Assembly: GCA_009786295.1 (NCBI GenBank)
Contig: WQTN01000092.1
Coordinates: 1-7,051, forward strand
Length of the DNA stretch: 7,051 nucleotides
Direction: 5' to 3'
From: Methanomassiliicoccaceae archaeon
GTDB taxonomy: Archaea; Thermoplasmatota; Thermoplasmata; Methanomassiliicoccales; Methanomethylophilaceae
Shown: one piece after another, positions 1 through 4,690 of the stretch
Layout of the letters: the number at the start of each line of letters is the position of its first letter
Numbering within the stretch: the stretch's first letter is position 1
Made by a program: the position numbers and the translations under genes
The notes under the pieces: model-generated
Database searches by the model: none
What the model was told of the DNA's origin: nothing
The model's input: only the letters and a program-made list of their open reading frames with translations

Positions 1-3
1 TTA

Positions 4-22
4 TCAGGGCATACTGCCCTGG
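4..22 (+). other. Inverted repeat spanning tRNA-Asp leader and 5' acceptor strand
   Basis: CAGGGCA (5-11) and TGCCCTG (15-21) are perfect 7-base inverted repeats separated by TAC, with a possible T4-G22 wobble pair. The right arm is the 5' acceptor strand of tRNA-Asp, and CAGGGC at 5-10 repeats the tRNA's own 3' acceptor strand at 82-87. In the precursor the leader could therefore pair with the acceptor strand in place of the proper partner. Alternatively, positions 1-11 are the 3' end of an upstream tRNA cut by the window. The pairing is visible in the sequence; any role is inference. Confidence 0.4.
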
Positions 23-88
23 TAGTGTAGTGGCCTATCATGAAGCCCTGTCGAGGCTTCGACTCGGATTCGAATTCCGGCCAGGGCG
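16..88 (+). tRNA. tRNA-Asp (anticodon GTC)
   Basis: The 73-base cloverleaf folds completely. The acceptor stem is GCCCTGG (16-22) with CCAGGGC (81-87) and discriminator G88. The D-arm starts with GTGT and contains the AGTGG loop. The anticodon stem AAGCC/GGCTT carries the loop CTGTCGA, so the anticodon is GTC, reading GAC and GAT as aspartate. A four-base variable region CGAC follows, then the T-stem TCGGA/TCCGG with loop TTCGAAT. G73 as discriminator is the expected aspartate identity base. CCA is not encoded and must be added after transcription, as is common in archaea. No intron is present. Confidence 0.96.
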
Positions 89-146
89 CTCATCTTTCTA
101 AAAAGGTTCCTTGTACGCTATTGTCGTATTGTAGCACCGAAAATTC

Positions 147-156
147 TTTTTATTAA
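147..156 (+). promoter_or_regulatory. TATA-like box of the panD-rnhA operon
   Basis: TTTTTATTAA lies with its centre about 23-25 bases upstream of the ATG at 175, preceded by CCGAAAATTC, whose purine run could serve as a BRE. At the usual archaeal TATA-to-start distance, transcription would begin at or next to that ATG, giving a leaderless mRNA. No Shine-Dalgarno sequence precedes 175, which fits. The box overlaps the region directly before the alternative ATG at 157, which argues against 157 being the translation start. Confidence 0.55.
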
Positions 157-174
157 ATGCAATACCTAAACTCT

Positions 175-522
175 ATGCGTTGGATGCTGAGGAGCAAGAT
201 CCATAGGGCAACCGTCACCGAAACCAGGCTTGACTATGAAGGGAGCATCACTATAGATGAGGACCTTTTGGAAAGAGCCGGGATATGGGTCGGAGAGAAG
301 GTCACCATCGCAAACGTCAACAACGGCGCACGCTTTGAGACCTACACTGTAGCGGGCGGCAAGGGCACTGGCATAATGGCCGTCAACGGCGCCGCAGCAA
401 GACTTTGCGATAAGGGCGACAAGATAATTATCATGGGATATGAACTGACCTCGGAACCCATCAGGTCCAAAGCGGTCCTGGTCGACGGCGACAACAAAGT
501 TGTCAAGGAAGTCATATACTGA
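175..522 (+). CDS. panD: Aspartate 1-decarboxylase, pyruvoyl-dependent (PanD)
   Basis: PanD converts L-aspartate to beta-alanine and CO2, supplying the beta-alanine half of pantothenate and so coenzyme A. It is a self-processing cytoplasmic tetramer. From the ATG at 175 the protein has 115 residues, close to bacterial PanD. SKIHRATVT near the start carries the active-site lysine (K8). YEGS (21-24) contains the Gly23-Ser24 self-cleavage bond whose serine becomes the pyruvoyl group. R53, T56 and Y57 in ARFETY and N71 in VNGAA match the known catalytic set, shifted by one from E. coli numbering. An ATG at 157 in the same frame would add six residues (MQYLNS), but family alignment and the TATA position favour 175. 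The stop overlaps the rnhA start. Archaea commonly make beta-alanine with a PLP enzyme of the MfnA type, so a PanD here is unusual and may reflect transfer from bacteria. Confidence 0.93.
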   Translation: MRWMLRSKIHRATVTETRLDYEGSITIDEDLLERAGIWVGEKVTIANVNNGARFETYTVAGGKGTGIMAVNGAAARLCDKGDKIIIMGYELTSEPIRSKAVLVDGDNKVVKEVIY

Positions 523-923
523 TGTACCGGATATTCTCAGACGGAGGATCGCGGGGCAATCCCGGCCCTTCCGCGTACGCGATCGTCGTAACGAGGGACG
601 GCAAGATCATTCACCAGCATTCTAAGTTCTTGGGAGTCAATACAAATAACTATGCCGAATACCGCGGACTGATCGCAGGGCTGACAAAGGCCATTGAGCT
701 TAAGGCAGAGAACGTTGAGTTCATTATGGATTCCAAGCTTGTCATAAAACAGATGACAGGAGAATACAAAGTAAAATCTGAGAACATCAAGAACCTCTAT
801 CTTGACGCGAAGGCCCTTTCATCAATGATACCGAACATTACCTTCAGGGACGTGCGGCGCTCGGAGATGCTTATTCCCGTCGCCGACGCTTTGTTGAACA
901 TAGAATTGGATATGAATCAGTGA
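522..923 (+). CDS. rnhA: Ribonuclease HI
   Basis: This 133-residue protein is a compact RNase H domain that cuts the RNA strand of RNA-DNA hybrids using two metal ions. The carboxylates are visible: D7 in FSDGGSRGNPG, E46 in NNYAEYRG, D70 in FIMDSKLV and D122 in VADALLN. QMTGEYKVK (77-85) is the usual segment following the third acidic residue. The type is the short archaeal/Bacillus-like one without an N-terminal hybrid-binding domain. The last motif is atypical: the common R-x-x-N-x-x-A-D spacing is stretched to RRSEMLIPVAD and the asparagine is missing. Its ATG shares one base with the panD stop (TGATG), so translation is probably coupled; an AAGGAA lies about 11 bases upstream. The function has no evident link to panD. 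The 3' end runs 7 bases into the opposing hisS gene. Confidence 0.9.
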   Translation: MYRIFSDGGSRGNPGPSAYAIVVTRDGKIIHQHSKFLGVNTNNYAEYRGLIAGLTKAIELKAENVEFIMDSKLVIKQMTGEYKVKSENIKNLYLDAKALSSMIPNITFRDVRRSEMLIPVADALLNIELDMNQ

Positions 924-2167
924 CCGCGTATCTCTGCCGGCAGATCTGTTATCTTCACTGACTTCTGTTCCCCGGATGACATATCCCTAACTGTAACCGA
1001 ATCCTTCGCCAGGTCTTCGTTCCCGACTATAACAACAAATTTTGAACCGACCGACGAGGCATATTTCATCGCTTTGGCCATTTTTCTGTCCGCAAGATCG
1101 ATGTCCGCAGAGACGCCATTCCTTCTGAGCATCCCGACTATCTCGAACGCCTTCTTTGTTGTGTCTTCCGACGCAGCGATCACGTACGCATCCATTCTGC
1201 TTATTGGATATTTTGCTCCTTCTTTCTCAAGTGCCAGAAGAACTCTGTCGAACCCTACGGCGAATCCCGTTGAGAATACCTTCTCGCCGCCGAAGAGTTC
1301 GGAAAGCGTGTACGAACCGCCACCGCATATCTGTTTCTCGGCGCCCAACACAGGCGCCTCTATTTCGAATACCATCCCTGTGTAATAATCCAGGCCGCGC
1401 ACCACTCCCAGATCTATCTCTGGAGCGTCGATACCCATTGCCAAAATATATGATAATATCTGCCTCAGATATTCTGATTCCTCGCCCGGGACCTTATCCA
1501 GCACATTTGCGCCGCCGACAGTGCCAGTCAGTTCGAATATGGCATACGCACCGCTTCTTGATACTCCCGCAGCCTTCATAAGGGGCCATGCTTCCTCATA
1601 GAGCTTTTTGTCAAGTTTTTGCAGGACCTCCGGCATCTTCTCTGCCGTGATCCCCGCCGACATCAGCTCTTTTCTCAGTATCCCTATGTGTCCGATGCGC
1701 GCCTTGTATTCCTTCAGGCCGAGAGCTTTGATCATCTCGAGAGCAGTTGCGATCACCTCCGCATCTGTCTGCGGGGTTGCGGTGCCGATAATCTCCGCAC
1801 CGAACTGGAAGAATTCCCTGTATCTTCCGCTTTGCGGCCTTTCATATCTGAAACACTGCCCGAAATAGAAGATCTTGATCGGTTTTGGGTCGTTGCTCAT
1901 GTTGTTCACAAACGACCTTATCGCCGGTGCGGTCATTTCCGGCCTGAGTGCCAGATCCCTGTCTCCTTTGTCTTTGAAAGCATACAGCTCGTTGAGGATG
2001 TTCGGCCCGGACCTTAATATAAAAAGCTCTGCTTCTTCAAAGATCGGGGTCTGTATCTCCCTGAACCCGGATCTCTGAGCGGTCTGCCTCAGGATGCCCT
2101 CATAGAATCTTCTCCTTTCCATATCATTCGGCAGGAAATCCCTCGTGCCCCTGGGGCTCTGTATCAT
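917..2167 (-). CDS. hisS: Histidyl-tRNA synthetase
   Basis: HisRS charges tRNA-His with histidine in a two-step ATP-dependent reaction and acts as a cytoplasmic dimer. The 416-residue length is typical. The N-terminal SPRGTRDFLP (4-13) and the segment through ALRPEMTAPAIR (73-84) are family hallmarks. Class II motif 2 is FRYERPQSGRYREFFQFGAE (106-125). The first histidine motif is RGLDYYTG (257-264) with catalytic R257. The glycine-rich GGGSY stretch (282-286) leads into motif 3, GFAVGFDR (301-308). Residues about 165-235 form the insertion domain, and about 325-416 the anticodon-binding domain (DAYVIAASE; VVIVGNEDL). The ATG at 2167 has no Shine-Dalgarno sequence but has a TATA box centred 25 bases upstream, so a leaderless transcript is likely. 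The gene is separate from the upstream DRG gene (115-base gap) and overlaps rnhA tail to tail. Confidence 0.97.
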   Translation of the reverse strand: MIQSPRGTRDFLPNDMERRRFYEGILRQTAQRSGFREIQTPIFEEAELFILRSGPNILNELYAFKDKGDRDLALRPEMTAPAIRSFVNNMSNDPKPIKIFYFGQCFRYERPQSGRYREFFQFGAEIIGTATPQTDAEVIATALEMIKALGLKEYKARIGHIGILRKELMSAGITAEKMPEVLQKLDKKLYEEAWPLMKAAGVSRSGAYAIFELTGTVGGANVLDKVPGEESEYLRQILSYILAMGIDAPEIDLGVVRGLDYYTGMVFEIEAPVLGAEKQICGGGSYTLSELFGGEKVFSTGFAVGFDRVLLALEKEGAKYPISRMDAYVIAASEDTTKKAFEIVGMLRRNGVSADIDLADRKMAKAMKYASSVGSKFVVIVGNEDLAKDSVTVRDMSSGEQKSVKITDLPAEIRGH

Positions 2168-2187
2168 GCACTGAGCGATGAATTGAG

Positions 2188-2196
2188 AATATATTA
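2188..2196 (-). promoter_or_regulatory. TATA box of hisS
   Basis: Read on the - strand the sequence is TAATATATT, centred 25 bases upstream of the hisS ATG. This is the normal archaeal TATA-to-transcription-start distance, so the mRNA probably begins at the start codon. An odd-centred palindrome TTGTTACAA (2202-2210) lies a few bases further upstream, close to where a BRE would be; it is short and may be chance. Confidence 0.6.
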
Positions 2197-2264
2197 GGCT
2201 GTTGTTACAAACCCCATCTGGTCTGTTTTAATCTGCGCTTTCTGACCTATCTGTAAAGATGTCG

Positions 2265-2275
2265 AAAGAAAACAA
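2265..2275 (-). terminator. Probable U-tract terminator after the DRG GTPase gene
   Basis: On the - strand, TTGTTTTCTTT begins 8 bases after the TGA of the GTPase gene. Archaeal termination typically uses such U-rich tracts without a hairpin. The rest of the 2197-2264 gap holds no reading frame or RNA fold I can support. The hisS promoter beyond it indicates a separate transcription unit, which fits termination here. Confidence 0.45.
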
Positions 2276-2282
2276 TTCTAAA

Positions 2283-3383
2283 TCACCTTTTCACGATTAT
2301 CGTCAGGATGTCCTCGTCCTCAACTGTATGGTCGAGTCCTACTGTCTGACCCGGAAACTTGGCGCTTTTGCCCCAGACCATCGCATACCTGAAATTGTTC
2401 TTGAAATCCCTATGGATGACCTCGCAGACATCTCCGACCGTGTTGCCCTTCTTGACGATGAGTGGTTCTACAAGGTCCGCCTCTTTCCCCTGCGGTTTGA
2501 GGTATATGCGTATCATCTCTATCGTGTCATACAGCATCTGCTTCAGTTCCTCTATGCCGTAGCCGGTCACTGCCGATACCGGGACCGTGGTGTACTGAGG
2601 ATACATAGCCAGCACATTCTCCAGTTCTCCCGGTTTCGCAAGGTCCACTTTGTTTATTGCCATCACGCACTTGATGTACATGCGGTTCCCGGCGAGGATG
2701 TCAAGCATCTGTTCCACATCGATATCTTCTCTCACCACTATCGTAGCATTGATGTGGCCGTACGCCGCCGCCATGTCCTTTATAGTATCAACATCGATCT
2801 TCGTCAGTTTGACCGTGGGTTTGACAAGGATACCTCCCTGAGATGAACCCGATATGACGACATCAGGCTTTGTCTGGTTGAGCCTTATCGCCGCATTGTA
2901 AAGCTCTTTCATGAGGACATCCATCTTCGGGTTGAAGATGTCGACCACCAACAGAATGACATCGGACGCCCTTGCGGCGGCGATCACTTCCCTTCCCCTG
3001 CCTTTCCCCCTGGATGCATCCTTTATCAATCCCGGCATGTCCAGGATCTGTATCTTCGCATGGTTGTACTCAAGAACTCCTGGCACAATATCCAATGTTG
3101 TGAAGTGGTACGCTCCCACTTCCGACTTGGCTCCCGTCAGCTGATTGAGAAGCGTTGATTTTCCTACCGAGGGGAATCCCACAAGGGCGACTGTTGCGTC
3201 GCCTGCTTTCTTGACGTAGAACCCCTTTGTCGGCCCTTTGGAAGACTTTCTTTTCTCATCTTCTGCCGTGAGACGTGCTATCTTTGCCTTCAGCTTTCCG
3301 ATGTGGGCTTCTGTGGATTTATTGTATTTGGTGTTGGATATCTGCTCTTCCAACTCCTTTATCTGTTCCTCGATGGTCGCCAC
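2283..3383 (-). CDS. DRG-family GTP-binding protein (Obg superfamily, TGS domain)
   Basis: The 366-residue protein matches the DRG (developmentally regulated GTP-binding) subfamily found in archaea and eukaryotes, GTPases linked to ribosomes and translation. A basic, coiled-coil-prone N-terminus (1-50) includes YNKSTEAHIGKLKAKIARL. The G domain shows G1 GFPSVGKST (69-77), a switch I threonine in FTTLD (94-98), G3 DMPG (115-118), G4 NKVD (244-247) and G5 SAV (270-272). DASRGKGRGREVIAAARASD (122-141) is the signature after switch II. Residues about 150-235 hold the DRG-specific insertion. From about 291 (IRIYLKPQG) to the end is a TGS domain. The start is GTG at 3383: no ATG lies upstream in frame before a stop, and GGAGGG is correctly placed. 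The gene diverges from the zinc-ribbon membrane gene and has its own promoter. Its exact substrate in archaea is not established. Confidence 0.94.
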   Translation of the reverse strand: MATIEEQIKELEEQISNTKYNKSTEAHIGKLKAKIARLTAEDEKRKSSKGPTKGFYVKKAGDATVALVGFPSVGKSTLLNQLTGAKSEVGAYHFTTLDIVPGVLEYNHAKIQILDMPGLIKDASRGKGRGREVIAAARASDVILLVVDIFNPKMDVLMKELYNAAIRLNQTKPDVVISGSSQGGILVKPTVKLTKIDVDTIKDMAAAYGHINATIVVREDIDVEQMLDILAGNRMYIKCVMAINKVDLAKPGELENVLAMYPQYTTVPVSAVTGYGIEELKQMLYDTIEMIRIYLKPQGKEADLVEPLIVKKGNTVGDVCEVIHRDFKNNFRYAMVWGKSAKFPGQTVGLDHTVEDEDILTIIVKR

Positions 3384-3387
3384 GGTG

Positions 3388-3393
3388 CCCTCC
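3388..3393 (-). promoter_or_regulatory. Shine-Dalgarno sequence deciding the GTG start of the DRG gene
   Basis: GGAGGG followed by CACC precedes GTG on the - strand, a near-ideal ribosome binding site with 4-base spacing. It is the only strong one in front of a promoter-proximal gene here. Given the TATA box at 3412-3419, transcription should start near 3389-3393, so this element would sit at the extreme 5' end of a very short leader. Confidence 0.7.
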
Positions 3394-3395
3394 GA

Positions 3396-3410
3396 TGTTG
3401 ATAGTCAACA
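3396..3410. promoter_or_regulatory. Candidate operator: perfect palindrome between TATA box and start of the DRG gene
   Basis: TGTTGATAGTCAACA has perfect 6-base arms (TGTTGA / TCAACA) around TAG. It starts one base beyond the DRG TATA box and lies before the predicted transcription start. A dimeric regulator bound here would be expected to block RNA polymerase recruitment. The symmetry and position are seen; operator function is inferred and no regulator gene is identifiable nearby. Confidence 0.4.
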
Positions 3411-3411
3411 G

Positions 3412-3419
3412 ATATATAA
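3412..3419 (-). promoter_or_regulatory. TATA box of the DRG GTPase gene
   Basis: TTATATAT on the - strand, preceded by CAATAAACCG, is the best TATA match in the window. Its centre is about 32 bases upstream of the GTG, which leaves a leader of roughly 5-10 bases. It points away from the promoter of the membrane protein gene at 3464-3471. Confidence 0.65.
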
Positions 3420-3463
3420 CGGTTTATTGGTAAATGCGACATGTCTCCCAGCGCGCCCGATAG

Positions 3464-3471
3464 TTTTTAAT
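3464..3471 (+). promoter_or_regulatory. TATA box of the zinc-ribbon membrane protein gene
   Basis: TTTTTAAT is centred about 28 bases upstream of the ATG at 3496, preceded by the GC-rich GCGCGCCCGATAG. No Shine-Dalgarno sequence precedes the ATG (the bases before it are GTCTTTCC), so the transcript is probably leaderless. This supports 3496 over any of the in-frame upstream starts, which would lie inside the opposing DRG gene. Confidence 0.55.
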
Positions 3472-3480
3472 TGCTCAATT
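3469..3480. promoter_or_regulatory. Short palindrome overlapping the membrane gene promoter
   Basis: AATTGCTCAATT (arms AATTG / CAATT around CT) overlaps the 3' end of the TATA box and precedes the predicted start of transcription. The geometry mirrors the palindrome at the opposing DRG promoter, and both share a TTG...CAA core. The arms are only five bases and AT-rich, so chance is a serious alternative. Confidence 0.25.
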
Positions 3481-3495
3481 GTGTGCAGTCTTTCC

Positions 3496-4617
3496 ATGAA
3501 TAATGCTACAAATGCGAGGACACTCAACCTGAGATGGTTCGGCACTTTGTCATTCAGACAGTTACTAGGGCTGATCTCCGCGTTCGCATTAGCTTTGGCA
3601 CTAACGGTGATGGGGTTCGGAGCCTCATGCTACTGTTTCGGCATGCTGATAATCGCGGTCGTGCTCTATATGATGCCCCGTTTGTTAGGCATAGAGAACA
3701 TCAAATTGATGACGCTGGTAGGAGTATTGTTCGCAGTTTCGGCGATATTGATTGGGGGGCTCGCCGTGGCTCCCGGATTCGTCGATGCCAATGATGACAA
3801 CCCGCCTGAGAACGATTACTTCAAAGATGTTAAGTACACATACTCTGGCACAGATGTCAACATATCTGCGAACCTGAAAGATACTGTGGGCACAGGCACA
3901 GTGATCTTCAAGTACGGAGAGGTCCAAGGGATAGGGTTCGGAAACGTCAATGTCGTATTCAATATGGAACAGCCGATGGATATCAGCGGAGGTCCGGTGG
4001 ACGATAGCATACAGCTGAATCCCGATAAATTATACATTGGATATCTGGCGGTCGAAGATACTGACGGAAATATGGTCAAAAACTCGGACACTGCAGGAAG
4101 TTTCCTGAGAGGAGCATATAACGGAGACATCACGTCGTTGTCTCTATATGGCTGCCTTATGGCGACCGCATACATCGTGATTATCTTCTTCATGATAATG
4201 ATCTTCTCAACCTTTATGAGGGGAAGGATGGAGAAGACCAGAGAAAGGATGGAAAAGGAAGGGAGGCTCTACCCGCAGGGATACGGAAGATGCGAAACAT
4301 GCAATTCCATGGTCCTTCCCGGCGAAGTCCGCTGCAGGAAATGCGGAACATACATAGACCGTCCGGATGAGATGAAACCAAAGAAGAAGGACTTCTTCGA
4401 GTGTTCCGACTGCGGTGCGGAAGTTCCCATGGATGCTAAGCAGTGTCCCAAGTGCGGAGCGGAATTCGAAGAGGATGAGTTCGAGGTAACGCATCCTGAC
4501 GGGACCGTGGAAACAACGACCGAATCGTTCGGATGTCCCGAATGCGGCGCCTTGGTATCAGGGACCTCTACATTCTGCCCCAGATGCGGCGCAAATTTCA
4601 AAGACAAGAAAAAATAA
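3496..4617 (+). CDS. Four-helix membrane protein with outward domain and three zinc ribbons
   Basis: I do not recognise a named family. The 373-residue protein begins with a short basic cytoplasmic stretch, then three predicted membrane helices (about 20-42, 44-60 and 69-93). Residues about 94-214 form a polar, beta-rich domain that should lie outside the cell (KYTYSGTDVNISANL; VNVVFNMEQPMDISGG). A fourth helix (about 216-240) returns the chain to the cytoplasm, followed by a charged linker (RGRMEKTRERMEKEGR). The tail carries three CxxC...CxxC zinc ribbons: C266/C269 with C280/C283, C303/C306 with C317/C320, and C347/C350 with C361/C364. Such ribbons bind zinc and often nucleic acid or protein. 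A sensor or scaffold linking outside to inside is inference. ATG 3496 is chosen from TATA spacing and because the upstream in-frame sequence lies antisense to the DRG gene. Confidence 0.85.
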   Translation: MNNATNARTLNLRWFGTLSFRQLLGLISAFALALALTVMGFGASCYCFGMLIIAVVLYMMPRLLGIENIKLMTLVGVLFAVSAILIGGLAVAPGFVDANDDNPPENDYFKDVKYTYSGTDVNISANLKDTVGTGTVIFKYGEVQGIGFGNVNVVFNMEQPMDISGGPVDDSIQLNPDKLYIGYLAVEDTDGNMVKNSDTAGSFLRGAYNGDITSLSLYGCLMATAYIVIIFFMIMIFSTFMRGRMEKTRERMEKEGRLYPQGYGRCETCNSMVLPGEVRCRKCGTYIDRPDEMKPKKKDFFECSDCGAEVPMDAKQCPKCGAEFEEDEFEVTHPDGTVETTTESFGCPECGALVSGTSTFCPRCGANFKDKKK

Positions 4618-4631
4618 ACAGCTTACAACCC

Positions 4632-4640
4632 TTTTTCTTT
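4632..4640 (+). terminator. U-tract terminator after the zinc-ribbon gene
   Basis: TTTTTCTTT follows the TAA stop by 14 bases without a preceding hairpin, in the style of archaeal intrinsic terminators. It separates the membrane protein gene from the topoisomerase VI operon, whose AT-rich promoter starts about 15 bases later. Confidence 0.55.
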
Positions 4641-4654
4641 AATTATCATAACAG

Positions 4655-4666
4655 TAAATTAAATAA
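4655..4666 (+). promoter_or_regulatory. TATA-like box of the top6B-top6A operon
   Basis: TAAATTAAATAA contains several overlapping TATA-like matches, the best (TTAAATAA) centred about 28 bases upstream of the ATG at 4691. The bases before this ATG (CTCTTTTTGG) contain no Shine-Dalgarno sequence, so leaderless initiation is likely. The position supports 4691 rather than the internal ATG at 4745. Confidence 0.55.
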
Positions 4667-4690
4667 GATTCCAGCGGATACTCTTTTTGG

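Noticed and set aside
89..146. Possible small RNA or terminator between tRNA-Asp and panD
   Set aside because: Only weak T-rich bits (CATCTTTCTA) and no stable fold were seen; nothing beyond the panD promoter could be supported.
157..174. ATG at 157 as the start of panD
   Set aside because: It would add MQYLNS, which does not align with PanD proteins, and it lies directly after the TATA-like box, so it would be upstream of the expected transcript start. ATG 175 fits both criteria.
933..944. Palindrome TCTGCCGGCAGA as a rho-independent-like terminator for rnhA
   Set aside because: It has no loop, so only a four-pair stem could form, and no U-run follows directly. It is also accounted for by hisS codons.
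1074..2078. Several + strand reading frames inside hisS
   Set aside because: They lie opposite a clear full-length HisRS, show no recognisable domain and look like codon-bias shadows.
2202..2210. TTGTTACAA palindrome upstream of the hisS TATA box as an operator
   Set aside because: Four-base arms are too short to distinguish from chance in an AT-rich gap; noted only within the promoter entry.
2259..2846. 195-codon + strand frame opposite the DRG gene
   Set aside because: It is antisense to the TGS and G4-G5 regions of a well-conserved GTPase and encodes no recognisable motif.
3238..3495. Upstream in-frame extension of the zinc-ribbon membrane protein by 86 codons
   Set aside because: Most of it is antisense to the DRG gene and crosses its promoter; the ATG at 3496 has a TATA box at the proper distance and starts a normal membrane protein N-terminus.
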